From: Craspedostauros australis
Taxonomy: Eukaryota; Bacillariophyta; Bacillariophyceae; Mastogloiales; Achnanthaceae
Length of the DNA: 64,000 bases
Reading direction: 5' to 3'
Assembly (NCBI GenBank): GCA_026770025.1
Contig: JAMXDE010000013.1
Span: 1,116,001 to 1,180,000, forward strand
Of the stretch, positions 1 through 10,103 are shown piece after piece. A program made the translations under genes and the position numbers. Each line of letters begins with the position of its first letter. Position 1 is the stretch's first letter. The notes under the pieces are model-generated. The model made no database searches, had not been told where the DNA came from, and saw nothing but the letters and a program-made list of their open reading frames with translations.

Positions 1-879
1 TCAGCAACTTGGAGCTTGCACGCTCGCCTTGCGACAGGTATGCTGGTAGGGAAGCCGCTCGCCCCCCTTGACAACGAGGCGTTGTTGCATACCAACACAA
101 TGAGAGACTACCAGCAAAACGCCCAATATCATTTATCTTTGATCGTCTGGCAGGCCGTCTTGAACCTTCGAGGTGCCTCCAACCACACGACGAAACTTAT
201 TGGGGATGCATACGATGAAACAAAGGAGGTGTACGAGGACGGCCATCCAACAGAAACCGTGCAGAATCGGGTGAAGGGCATTTACCAGCTGTACCTTGCG
301 ACATACTTTGGCGAGTATGAACTGGGATCTCAGATCGCAATCCAATCCGGCCACAAGTGGCCCAAAGAAATGCCATCCAGTGGTCTGCTGTATCCAACAC
401 TATTCTTATGTGCTTTTTGCTGCTTGTGCATGGCCCACGAATGCAAACCATCGTACTACACCAAGCACGCCCGCAAGTTCATGAAGATATTGAAGAGGTG
501 GAAGAAGAAAGGTAATCCAAACTGCTCGCACTACATTACGCTGCTGGAGGCGGAAGAGAGCTTCCTGAAGAAGAGAGGTAAGAAAGCGATCGAGCGTTAC
601 GAAGCGGGTATTAAGGAGATGCAACGGCGAAAGTACACTGCAAATCAAGCGCTTGCGAACGAAAGGTTTTCTATGTTCTATGCGAGCAGAGGAGAGGAAG
701 AGAAGGCAGCGAAGCATCTGAAAGCGTCCATCGATCTGTACAAAGAATGGGGAGCGAACAAGAAGGTTGAGATGCTGCTACAGCAGTGCGGCTCAGATTG
801 TGAGTGGGCAGCAGACTATGCGGCGCGTCGCCACGCATCCCGATTCGCCTCGAGCGACCCAGATGGCACAAAGCGATAA
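1..879 (+). CDS. C-terminal part of an ATPase/TPR protein (5' end outside window)
   Basis: Open from the first base in frame 1, so the start lies upstream of the window. Bases 1-780 align without a gap to 5035-5814 of the next gene, with a constant offset of 5034, and the proteins are about 90% identical over some 258 residues. This is therefore the tail of a paralogue: the helical TPR-like repeats that follow the NTPase domain. Family knowledge: such repeats in large predicted-ATPase proteins act as sensors or scaffolds. The two copies stop being alike just before the end. Here the frame runs about 28 residues further, through a Cys/Trp/Ala/Arg-rich tail, while the downstream copy stops at once. 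The tail may be an accidental extension after the duplication breakpoint. Function beyond the family is unknown. Confidence 0.75.
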   Translation, partial: SATWSLHARLATGMLVGKPLAPLDNEALLHTNTMRDYQQNAQYHLSLIVWQAVLNLRGASNHTTKLIGDAYDETKEVYEDGHPTETVQNRVKGIYQLYLATYFGEYELGSQIAIQSGHKWPKEMPSSGLLYPTLFLCAFCCLCMAHECKPSYYTKHARKFMKILKRWKKKGNPNCSHYITLLEAEESFLKKRGKKAIERYEAGIKEMQRRKYTANQALANERFSMFYASRGEEEKAAKHLKASIDLYKEWGANKKVEMLLQQCGSDCEWAADYAARRHASRFASSDPDGTKR

Positions 880-2046
880 AACGTGCGGAACGGGACGGCG
901 AGGATTGCATTACATCCAGAGAGGCTCGAAACCGCACAGTTTCATCATAGCAGTCTGCAGTTAATCGTATTAAAAGACGCTATACCATCAACACGAGTTC
1001 AGATGTTGAATCTATTGGGTTGACACGCTGCTGCAAACAGTCCAACAGAGTCGCAGAATTGGACGAGCGTCGAGCCATGGTGCGAGCGGACCACGAGACG
1101 TCGTGGGCCGCAGTTTCTTCTGCCGCAGGGGTTGATGGGGTGGTGCTTTTGTTCTTGGTTTGTTCGAACGCTGGCCACAGACTTGGCGTTTTCATTTGTG
1201 TGAGCCGGATCTTCACTCGAAGGCATACAACATGCGTACCGGTACTCCCGGGAATCAATCTTGCGCACATTCGCGAATTATCTATTGTTACTTGCGATTC
1301 GGTTGGTCGTGATGTCTCTTTTGTCCATTGTGACAAGATCAATCAAGACTCCACAACACACACCCTTGCTGTGCATGGAAGTGTCAAGGGTGTGGTGATA
1401 AAAATAGCGTGAACTTGGTGGCATGTTTGTGTCGCGAGATAATTAGAGTGAAGCACGTGTTGATCCAAGATGACTCGGCGAATCCTCGTGTGCACGATCA
1501 AAACACATGCGTAATCGCGTGTTGATTCTGGTTTCCACAGTTTTTGCTCGTGAGGCACCAGTCCGAGACATTTCGACACGGACAGAGGGCATCTTGTCTC
1601 GCGCCACCCCTTGACGAAGTGATGACCATCACTCCAAGTTGCCTGACAGCGTTGCTTTCATCCACACCAATGTGCCCACTGACGTCACTGGCTTCGAAAC
1701 TCCCGCCTTGGTGGTGGATGGCCAGAGAGAGGACGAGACGTATCAACAACGCGGAAGTTGATACCCACGGGCAGCGATTTCAGGGAACTTCGGTTAAACC
1801 AACCAGGCTACCCTCCGACAAGATGCGGAGCAAGCGCCGTTCTCTGTGGCTTCCGCAAGGATTCCTCCGTGGACCCTCTCTGGTCATGGCTTCCGCACAA
1901 AATACAGCAAGAGTGCCATTGCTCCCATCAATGTACGACCTACAATACAACCTGTGGCACTCGGCACTTCGGCAATATTGAAACTTAAAATCGACATACG
2001 AATTGGATCAATTTCTCGAACGTCACAATCATCAACATCAACCATC
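880..2046. other. Intergenic region between tandem ATPase/TPR genes
   Basis: No convincing gene. Short open frames here have no recognisable domain. The frame of the downstream gene stays open upstream to about 1846 but has no ATG before 2047, so this stretch presumably holds the 3' end of the first copy and the promoter and leader of the second. Confidence 0.5.
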
Positions 2047-5000
2047 ATGACATCGACATCGACATCGGCAATGCCCACGACACCGCGCCTTGCGTTCGAG
2101 AAGGTTGGCCTCGTGGGACGGGACAAAGAAGTCCGGGTTCTCCTCAACGCGATCCGACACCAGCCCAAGGCAACGAAGAACCCATTTCCAACCAAGGAAG
2201 CTGCTTCAAGCATTGGTCATGTCAATGGGCCCACGTCCACACTCAGCCGGACCACCACTCGCAGCATCAGTGGGAGCAGCACCAGCGGCAGCAGCAACCA
2301 TGTGGACAATGGCGACCTCACATCTTCAGAACTAGCAACAATATCACCATCACCAGATGGTATCCGAGCCCAGATCCGATCCTTGGTGTTGGTCTCTGGC
2401 CAATCGGGAAGCGGCAAGTCGGCCCTCATCGAGGAAGCGCGCAAACGTCTGCTGGGCCGCACGGACAGCCTCGATAATCCACACGAGGGCAACCATGGTG
2501 GTGTGGATACGAACACACCCTTTCGTGGCTTCTTCGCGACAGGAAAATGTGAACTATCGACCAAGAAGGAGGGCGTCCCGTACTCCGGCATCCAACCAGC
2601 CATGATGGAACTCTGTGAGCAAGTGGCCGGCAGGATTCAGGAAGAACTCGACACCTCAACAGACTGTCATCCAAGCAGGCAGGGCTCCGAAGTCAAGCAA
2701 GAGACGCTTGCATCGTTGGTGTCGAAAGGATTGACAGCAACGGAGACGGAACTGCTTTCTCACGTCATCCCAAACATCGAGATGATAAAAACAGTGACAC
2801 CATCCCAGCAGGTTGGTGGAGGTATCAACGTCGGGCTCGCAAAATCATCCAACCCGTCCACATCACACCAAGATGTCCACAACGAGTCTATCTCTGTCTC
2901 AACCTTCAGCCTTTCTGCAGGGGGAAGATCTTCCATCGACTACAAGAGCCACACACAACGAGTCACCTACGTACTGCGCAGGTTCATGCAGATACTGTGC
3001 AGCTACTGTCCAGTCGTGATGGTCATCGATGATCTGCAGTGGACCGATCGAACATCACTCGATCTCATCCAGTCCTGGCTGCTGGATAGCTGCAGTGCCT
3101 CATTGATCATCATCGGCCTGTATCGCTCCAACATGTTGGATGTGAATCAGGCTCTCAAGGCGACGCTGGTATCATTGGAGGAATCCAAAAGAGAGCGGTC
3201 CATCCGGATCATCAAGCTCTCTGTTGAGGACTTGAGCGTGGATGAAGTGGCTGCGTACCTACAGCGACTCTTTCAGGTATCTTCGCACCAGGAAGATGAA
3301 GGTGATCATCCCGACTGTCAAATGCATATTGACACCGACCATTCCGAAGCTGAACCATCGCTTGCGCACTTGATGCCGCTGGCGCAGATCGTACATGCCA
3401 AGACTGGAGGCAACATGTTCTTCATCCAGCAGTACCTCGACTCGCTCGTCATGGACGGTCTCATCGTCCAGACCATACTCCCGTCGGCAGGAGCAACAGC
3501 AGGAGCAGCAGCGAACGATGCCAGTCGCCCACCAGCTTGGATCTGGGACATCAATACAATCACTTCCGACTCAGAGGTTTTGGGTGACACCATCATAGAC
3601 CTCATGAAGATGAGACTTCGAAAGTCCGCCTCCAAGCACTGGGTGCTGTCCATCGCAGCTTGTCTAGGAGCCACGTTCTCTGCTTCGCATGTCTGCGCTG
3701 TCACCATGGGCCTCTTCATCCATTCCAGTCACTCCAAGTTCTTCCGCAAGGTGTTCCAAGTCACCAAGATGACGAAGGAGACAGAGATCATGAGCATGCT
3801 CAAGACATTCTGCTCGGAAGCATTGATCGAGAAGGTCAAATCATCACGTGCTCGTACAAGCAGCCTCACCTCAACCGATGATGGCTCCCGCAGGATGTCC
3901 AGCACAAACAAGAGCACGACTGCAAACGCAACCGCAAACGCAAACGCCAACACGAAGCGATCCAAATCCCTCCAATACTCCTTCATCCACGACAAGGTCC
4001 AAGAAGCCGCGCTGTCCATGATCCCAACCGAAGACCAGCTCTCGGAGCTCAAGTATCGTGTTGGCGAGATCCTGCTGTACGCGCTGTCGGATGACGAGCT
4101 CAATGACAAGATCTTCATGATCACGAATCTCCTCAACACAAGACCCGATCTCATGCCCACCCATCGGAAGCTGGATCGTCGCATGAAGATCATCCTGCTC
4201 AATCACAAGGCGGGCCAACAGGCCGCCAATGCATCAGCCTTCCATCTGGCATCTTCATACTTCGACATGGCGATCAATCTCCTTCCAGATGATCACTGGG
4301 AAACCTCATCGGAACAGAGCCTCGAGCTGTATTCATCGGCAGCAGAGATCCATTTCATGACCACCAGCTTCGCCAAGGCACAATCGTACTGCAAGATCAT
4401 CATCAATCAGGACTGCGACATGCTGATGAAAGTGCGAGCACACCACGTGCTGATTGGTGTGGCCTCTGCTGAAACGAATGGTACCAGCGGAGAAGGGCCT
4501 GTGGATAGGTGCCTGGACCTGCTGTCGCAGCTTGGTTGCACTTTTCCGACATCGAGCCTTGGTCGAGCGATGTACATCCTCCGAGGCTTGATGAGAGCGA
4601 AGAGCACAATCCGACGGTTGGAAGCAGAGATGGAGCACAGCCTCTCGTTGTCGAATGACGAGCATCACCAAGCCATCATGAAGACATTGGACAAGTTGAG
4701 CATGACATCATACGTGAATGCCCCAGAGTTGATCCCTGTGATCACAGCGAAAGCATTGAAGGTGAGCTCGAAGCAAGGAATCACGATATATTCCGCACCC
4801 ACTTTAGCCTTTCAGGGTATTCTCGTTGCTTTCCTTCTCGAGGATATTGACTTGGCATATAGATGCGGGAGGCTGGCCATCAGGATTGCCAAGGCATCGG
4901 ATGATCGCAGTCTGGATGCGAAGATTCAACTGTTCTACCACACATTGCTGTACCCGTGGAGGCATCCGCTTGAGGATTCTCTTGAGGCAGTTGTGGAGGT

Positions 5001-5823
5001 GTCCAGAATAGGAATGTCGACTGGCGATGTGGAATCAGCAACTTGGAGCTTGTACGCTCGCCTTGCGACAGGTACGCTGGTAGGGAAGCCGCTCGCCCCG
5101 CTTGACAACGAGGCGTTGTTGCATACCAACACAATGAGAGACTACCAGCAAAACGCTCAATATCATTTATCTTTGATCATCTGGCAGGCCGTCTTGAACC
5201 TTCGAGGTGCCTCCAACCACACGACGAAACTTATTGGGGATGCATACGATGAAACAAAGGAGGTGTACGAGGACGACCATTCAATGAAAAGCGCGCAGAA
5301 TCGGATGAAGAGCATTTTCCAGCTGTACCTTGCGACATGCTTTGGTGAGTATGAGCTGGGATCTCAGATCGCAATCCAATCCGGCCTCGAGTGGCTCAAA
5401 GAAATGCCATCCAGTGGTCTGCTGTATCCAATACTATTCCGATGTGCGTTTTGCTGCTTGTGCATGGCCCACGAATGCAAACCATCGTACTACACCAAGC
5501 ACGCCCGCAAGTTCATGAAGATATTGAAGAGGTGGAAGAAGAAAGGCAATCCAAACTGCTCGCACTACATTACGCTGCTGGAGGCGGAAGAGAGCTTCCT
5601 GAAGAAGAGAGGTAAGAAAGCGATCGAGCGTTACGAAGCGGGTATTAAGGAGATGCAGCGACGAAAGTATACCCACGACCAAGCCCTCGCGAACGAGAGG
5701 TACTCCGCGTTCTATGCGAGCAGAGGAGAGGAAGAGAAGGCAGCGAAGCATCTGAAAGCGTCCATCGGTCTGTACAAAGAATGGGGAGCGAACAAGAAGG
5801 TTGAGATGCTGCTGCGGAAGTAA
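2047..5823 (+). CDS. Predicted ATPase (AAA_16/STAND-like) with C-terminal TPR region
   Basis: 1,258 residues from the first ATG, which lies just before the conserved N-terminal motif GLVGRDKEV of AAA_16 ATPases. The P-loop GQSGSGKS is at residues 118-125. The Walker B string VIDDLQWTD is at 326-334. A low-complexity Ala/Asn/Thr insert lies near residue 620, and the last 500 or so residues are helical TPR-like repeats ending in a KEWGANKK motif. Family knowledge: this ATPase-TPR unit is the central part of bacterial PknB-ATPase-GAF-histidine kinase signalling proteins. Here neither a protein kinase domain before it nor GAF/kinase domains after it are encoded, so it probably works as a stand-alone nucleotide switch or scaffold. 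Single exon. It is the second member of a tandem pair. The GTG at 1846 in the same frame was not taken as start because nuclear genes use ATG. Ligand and partners are unknown. Confidence 0.85.
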   Translation: MTSTSTSAMPTTPRLAFEKVGLVGRDKEVRVLLNAIRHQPKATKNPFPTKEAASSIGHVNGPTSTLSRTTTRSISGSSTSGSSNHVDNGDLTSSELATISPSPDGIRAQIRSLVLVSGQSGSGKSALIEEARKRLLGRTDSLDNPHEGNHGGVDTNTPFRGFFATGKCELSTKKEGVPYSGIQPAMMELCEQVAGRIQEELDTSTDCHPSRQGSEVKQETLASLVSKGLTATETELLSHVIPNIEMIKTVTPSQQVGGGINVGLAKSSNPSTSHQDVHNESISVSTFSLSAGGRSSIDYKSHTQRVTYVLRRFMQILCSYCPVVMVIDDLQWTDRTSLDLIQSWLLDSCSASLIIIGLYRSNMLDVNQALKATLVSLEESKRERSIRIIKLSVEDLSVDEVAAYLQRLFQVSSHQEDEGDHPDCQMHIDTDHSEAEPSLAHLMPLAQIVHAKTGGNMFFIQQYLDSLVMDGLIVQTILPSAGATAGAAANDASRPPAWIWDINTITSDSEVLGDTIIDLMKMRLRKSASKHWVLSIAACLGATFSASHVCAVTMGLFIHSSHSKFFRKVFQVTKMTKETEIMSMLKTFCSEALIEKVKSSRARTSSLTSTDDGSRRMSSTNKSTTANATANANANTKRSKSLQYSFIHDKVQEAALSMIPTEDQLSELKYRVGEILLYALSDDELNDKIFMITNLLNTRPDLMPTHRKLDRRMKIILLNHKAGQQAANASAFHLASSYFDMAINLLPDDHWETSSEQSLELYSSAAEIHFMTTSFAKAQSYCKIIINQDCDMLMKVRAHHVLIGVASAETNGTSGEGPVDRCLDLLSQLGCTFPTSSLGRAMYILRGLMRAKSTIRRLEAEMEHSLSLSNDEHHQAIMKTLDKLSMTSYVNAPELIPVITAKALKVSSKQGITIYSAPTLAFQGILVAFLLEDIDLAYRCGRLAIRIAKASDDRSLDAKIQLFYHTLLYPWRHPLEDSLEAVVEVSRIGMSTGDVESATWSLYARLATGTLVGKPLAPLDNEALLHTNTMRDYQQNAQYHLSLIIWQAVLNLRGASNHTTKLIGDAYDETKEVYEDDHSMKSAQNRMKSIFQLYLATCFGEYELGSQIAIQSGLEWLKEMPSSGLLYPILFRCAFCCLCMAHECKPSYYTKHARKFMKILKRWKKKGNPNCSHYITLLEAEESFLKKRGKKAIERYEAGIKEMQRRKYTHDQALANERYSAFYASRGEEEKAAKHLKASIGLYKEWGANKKVEMLLRK

Positions 5824-6159
5824 GCAAGAATTGAGTACCACATATAGATGGATTATTATGGTGGCGAAAGCCGTGCCTGCGTCGTTGCTTGCATTGGTGT
5901 CTGGCGATATGCAGCTGCTCTTGTTCGGTCGGACAAGTATGCACTAATACAGTATGGCGCGGCACGGCGCGGTATGGTTTGCTGCATGTATGAACAATGT
6001 CGCATTGGTTCTGATGATAGCATGCTCGTTTGGGGTAACGCCAGGAAGGGAGTTGTGAAACCAACAATGTTCTATGACACGTGCATCACAGGATTGCTAC
6101 ACTCGTCGGAGATGTCACCGTAACCGCTATTCGGCTGATACATCGTCGATGTTTCACTC
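5824..6159. other. Convergent 3' intergenic region
   Basis: Lies between the stop of the ATPase/TPR gene and the stop of methylthioribose kinase on the opposite strand. It holds only 3' untranslated sequence; no gene or RNA is recognised. Confidence 0.5.
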
Positions 6160-7606
6160 TTATTTCTTGGCGACACTGACCAGCTCTTGGAACATCAATT
6201 CGATACCGCCTTGATGGCGTGCGATCATGCACTTTTCCACCAAAATCAACGCCGCCTTGTTCGCGGTAGCCTTGACGTCGGAATCCTCGAATTGCAGCCA
6301 CTTGCGTCCACCGGCAAACTCCAACGCCGTGCGGCACACTTCCGCGACGGTGAAACCGACCGTCTCGATCTCAATCGCCTTGATAGCATCGTCGTCCTTG
6401 TCCATTCCACCTGCCTTCAATCCGACGACGTATGCATCCCAAATAGCTCTGGCGCTATCCACGATGCGCTGCACTGCATCGGGGTTGTCGGAATAGGCCT
6501 GATGGATCGCGCCCAGACAATATCCCGACAACAGCGAACCGACATCCAATCCCGGTGGCCCGTACACGGTGAATTCCGGATCGATGACCTTGACGGTGCC
6601 CGTGCTCTTGTCTACCATGACGGATCCTGGATGCAGGTCGCCGTGACACAGGACGAGATTCTGCGCGTGCCCCTCAACCGACTTTCCATCGTACTGTTGC
6701 TTGAGCAGCTCCACCTCCTTCATGAATTCATCCGTCAGCGTGAGTCCGGCGCGTTGTTCATCAGTGGCCTCCTTGTAGCATTTGGTGAAGACGAACTCCA
6801 GCTGCACATCCCGCATGGCACGGTTCTCGTAATGCTGGACGAGGTACTGCTTGCGTTCGTCGGATGGCAATTTGTCGCAATGCGTCTTGGCATGGGTGAG
6901 GCCCATGAACTCGCCCAGCCCCTCGGCAATCTTGAGATCGCATTCGGGTGTGACCATTGTGGACATGCTGGGATCCACCAGGACGTGGTCCAGCAGTTCG
7001 AATCCATCAAAGAATTCCATGCAGACTACCTGCGATGTGATGTGATACGATGTGATCACAGTGAGCAAATGAGTGCCGCGGATTCGCCATGAATGTGAAA
7101 ATGAACACAGAAAAATGAGTTGTTGCGATTGATCATGCATGTACCAATATACACGCATGTACGTTTTGCGATCACCGTCGTCCAATTGCAGCATGCTTGG
7201 AACGTACCATATTGGAACGATCGAAGAAGTGGATGGTGGGCAAGTACGTGGAGGCCTTGGCTCCCAGCAATTGCCTCCATTCGTCGTACACGTCCATCTC
7301 CTGTTGCATGCGTTCGGACGTCAAGGGGAATCCATCAGGCCCGAAGATGGCAACGAATTCCGGGGCCTGCTTGATGAAGACCTTCGTGTCGGGATGGGCG
7401 GAGGATGTGATGCAGAAGGCGTAATTGACGTTGCCGCCTTGGATGGCGGTGGCCGTGAGCTGCGTGCTGGCGGCGTCGTCTCCATCGCTGCTGCTGCCGC
7501 TGTTGGCTGTTGGTGGGAAGACGTCCTTGAGTTCCTTGGCCAGGAATGGCTTCAAGTACGCTGGGACGGTTTCGGCCGTCAGGATCTTGGATTGTTCCAC
7601 TGTCAT
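6160..7606 (-). CDS. mtnK: Methylthioribose kinase, two exons
   Basis: Exon 1 is 7606-7208 and exon 2 is 7029-6160. The 178-bp intron starts GTACGT, ends GCAG and sits in phase 0. The product has 422 residues, close to the roughly 400 of bacterial and plant enzymes. It phosphorylates 5-methylthioribose with ATP to the 1-phosphate in the methionine salvage pathway, in the cytosol. Visible motifs are the glycine loop GGNVNYAF (57-64), an ATP-binding lysine in VFIKQAP (about 79), the catalytic loop HGDLHPGS with Asp264, and the metal-binding IDPEF (DPE 283-285) followed by YGPPGLDVG, the characteristic methylthioribose kinase version of this segment. A serine/aspartate-rich insert lies at 35-48. 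No targeting peptide is evident. It is divergently transcribed from the lipid-enzyme fusion gene. Other APH-fold kinases lack the DPE-YGP pattern, so the call is strong. Confidence 0.92.
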
Positions 7607-8444
7607 TTTTGCTTGTTCCTAAGTTGTATAATAGGCAGTAGAGTTTTGGTAGAGTGATGTGTTGTTGCTGTTGCCGTTGCTGTTGTTGTTGTTGAATGAA
7701 GAAACTCGCGATGTTCTGCTCAACGAGTGTGGTATGCAGTCGTTTCTGGGCTGCTGTTGACGTCGATGGCTGGATTGGATTCGATCTGTGTGGTCTGCAA
7801 AGATCGAATTAAGGGAGGAGCACAACCAAATCATGTGTTGTTGACATTGACGTTGTTGGTGTTGGTGTTGGTGTTGTTTGCGTCATTGTTCGGCTTCGCA
7901 CACGAGGGTCCAAAACTGGCTTGGTGACATGTTTGTGTGTGTTGGTGTTACAAGGCATGCACGATCATTGGCATGTGAATGAATGACGATACACATGGTC
8001 ACAGGTCCGCGATGTCCCAATTTCGCGAGAATAATAACTGCCGTAACCGTAGCAGAGCCGTTGGGTGCAAATGGAGTCGATGTGGTCAATTCGCATGTTT
8101 CAAAAATCGTGATCTCACGGAACAGAACGACGCGGTACTCGACGCCACCAATAATCTCAGCAACAAATGACTGCTTCCTGGTTTGTCCAAGTGAGTGGGA
8201 GATGAGGTGAGTGAAGAAGGAACAACAAAGCACGAGTATCGTCACAGAGAGACGAGCAAAAAGGGGATCCCAATGCCCCAATACAGAACGCAAAACTCAA
8301 AGATGCAACTGCAACTCCCGTTACGACCGCAAACACATCCACAGGCACAGAATAGGCACAGAATAGGCACAGAATAGAGACGCAGAGCAGTCACAAAACT
8401 GGCAACAACCAGAGAACCTGCCATCGGCAATTGACTCTGACGAC
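7607..8444. promoter_or_regulatory. Shared divergent promoter region of mtnK and the cytidylyltransferase fusion
   Basis: This 838-bp gap separates two genes that point away from each other, so both promoters must lie here. It contains a TTG/CTG-rich stretch near 7660-7700 and an 11-bp tandem repeat just before the right-hand ATG. No defined transcription-factor site is recognised. Confidence 0.5.
8343..8375 (+). repeat. Three perfect 11-bp tandem repeats in a 5' leader
   Basis: The unit AGGCACAGAAT occurs three times head to tail, ending 70 bases before the ATG of the fusion gene. It probably lies in the transcribed leader or core promoter. Confidence 0.8.
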
Positions 8445-10103
8445 ATGCCTCCGCAGGACTCCATCGTATCCGCCTACTCAAGCAGCGGCAGCATCCGCAG
8501 CATGAGCGACCATGGCGGCCCCAACGCGATGAACCGCACGACGGAGGGCTGGTTGGAGCTGTTCCTCACAACACCAGAAAAGCTCACGTTCTCCAATTGG
8601 CGCGAAGATGTGAAGAATCGGTCGTTGACGAACCAGCTCATGGACCCCTTGTTCCAGTACCTGGCCACCTTCCTGCCACACACGGTGGCACCCAACGTGG
8701 TGGCGCTCTACGGTCCGCTGTCATTGGGCCATGCATGGTACCTCGTCAACGCGTACGGCGATGACTATCCCACCGCCTGCACGTGGCTGGCCGTGGTTAG
8801 CATCATCACGTTCTGGATCGCCAATTCCATCTGCAACATCCATGCCGACAACATGAGGCAGCGAACGGCTTTGGGGGAGCTCTTCAAGTACTCCTGCGAT
8901 GCCGGCGCCACCGTCTTCCTCTCCATCCTCACGGTCTACTGCCTGGGTGGGGTGTCGGTCGAGACGCAGTGGTACTCCGTTCAGATCTCGCAGCTGGTGC
9001 TCTTCCTCAAGCACCTCAGCGCCTTCCATCGGCATGCGGGGCTGCGGTACAACGTCCTCGCAGGGCCTGGCGAGGTCATTCTCATGGCCGTCGCGCTGCT
9101 GGCCGTGCGTGCCACTCTGGGGTTGGATTGGCTGCAGGACATCTACGCTGCGGTCCTGCAGCATTGCATCAATGCCATCATGACGCTGGTCAATCTCATA
9201 ATACCCGCGTCATTGGCGACGTCGACGTCCACGCTGTCGTCCCAGCTGGATCTCTTCCGCAGCGAGGAGCATCTGCTGGCTATGTACACGTACTACACCA
9301 TCTACATCATCGCCGTCACCAGGTGTCTCATGCTGCAGAGTCCGCACGGTTGGTCGCGGTTCGGTCTCAGCGCCAGTCTGCTCATGCGATTCGTGCCGGC
9401 AGTGCTCTTCCATCTCGGCATCGCATCGACGAGCACGGTTGGAGATGTCATCTGCGATGGATTCTTCCTTGCCGTCCTCACCTCCGACGTCACGTTATCC
9501 AAGATGGCGGGCCGCGAGCTCCACCCCTGGGTCTGCCTCATGTCCATGGCCACGGTCCTCAGCCACACCACCATCCTCACCCTCTGCGTGGTGTACTACA
9601 TCGCCGTGTTTGCCGACCTCAGCGCCTACCTCAACATGCCCTTGCTCACCACGTGTCGCAACGTCTACTGCGACGGCGTTTACGATCTGTGCCACGTCGG
9701 CCACAAGAATCTCTTCCAAAAGGCCCTGCAGCACGGCAACCGTCTCTTCGTCGGCGTCGTGGGCGATGCCGACGCCCAGGCCTACAAGCGCCCGCCCATC
9801 ATGACGCACGACGAACGTTGCGCCGAGGTCAATGCCTGCAAGGCCGTCACCAAGGTCATACCCAACTGCCCCTGCTTCGGCCTCACGAAGGAGTTCCTCG
9901 ATGAGCATCAGATCCATGTCGTGGCCTACGGCATGGAGTACCTGGAACGGTATCCCAACCCCAAGGACGATCCCTATTACCGCGTGCCGCGAGAGATGGG
10001 CATCGCCTGGCCTCTGCCGCGTACGGAGGGTCTGTCCACCAGCGAATTGATTCGTCGCATCCAGTGTGCGGCGCCTGCCGATGACAAGAAGTCGCCGACG
10101 TGA
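8445..10103 (+). CDS. Fusion of a CDP-alcohol-phosphotransferase-like membrane domain and a cytidylyltransferase
   Basis: 552 residues in one exon. Residues about 80-400 carry seven to nine hydrophobic segments, with the layout of choline/ethanolamine phosphotransferases. Residues 406-540 form a CTP-transfer domain: YCDGVYDL, the nucleotide-binding HVGH (417-420), and RTEGLSTS (526-533), the signature of phosphocholine and phosphoethanolamine cytidylyltransferases. These two activities are the last two steps of the Kennedy pathway, making CDP-choline or CDP-ethanolamine and transferring the headgroup to diacylglycerol. The phosphotransferase motif DGxxAR-x8-GxxxDxxxD is damaged. The aligned residues 130-152 read CN at DG, D at the Arg, and K148 at the first of the paired Asp; only A134, G144 and D152 remain. 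The membrane half may therefore serve as an anchor or regulator rather than a catalyst. Choline versus ethanolamine preference cannot be decided by eye. Confidence 0.85.
   Translation: MPPQDSIVSAYSSSGSIRSMSDHGGPNAMNRTTEGWLELFLTTPEKLTFSNWREDVKNRSLTNQLMDPLFQYLATFLPHTVAPNVVALYGPLSLGHAWYLVNAYGDDYPTACTWLAVVSIITFWIANSICNIHADNMRQRTALGELFKYSCDAGATVFLSILTVYCLGGVSVETQWYSVQISQLVLFLKHLSAFHRHAGLRYNVLAGPGEVILMAVALLAVRATLGLDWLQDIYAAVLQHCINAIMTLVNLIIPASLATSTSTLSSQLDLFRSEEHLLAMYTYYTIYIIAVTRCLMLQSPHGWSRFGLSASLLMRFVPAVLFHLGIASTSTVGDVICDGFFLAVLTSDVTLSKMAGRELHPWVCLMSMATVLSHTTILTLCVVYYIAVFADLSAYLNMPLLTTCRNVYCDGVYDLCHVGHKNLFQKALQHGNRLFVGVVGDADAQAYKRPPIMTHDERCAEVNACKAVTKVIPNCPCFGLTKEFLDEHQIHVVAYGMEYLERYPNPKDDPYYRVPREMGIAWPLPRTEGLSTSELIRRIQCAAPADDKKSPT

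Noticed and set aside
6187..7092. A 301-codon plus-strand frame
   Set aside because: Antisense to exon 2 of methylthioribose kinase, whose motifs are unambiguous.
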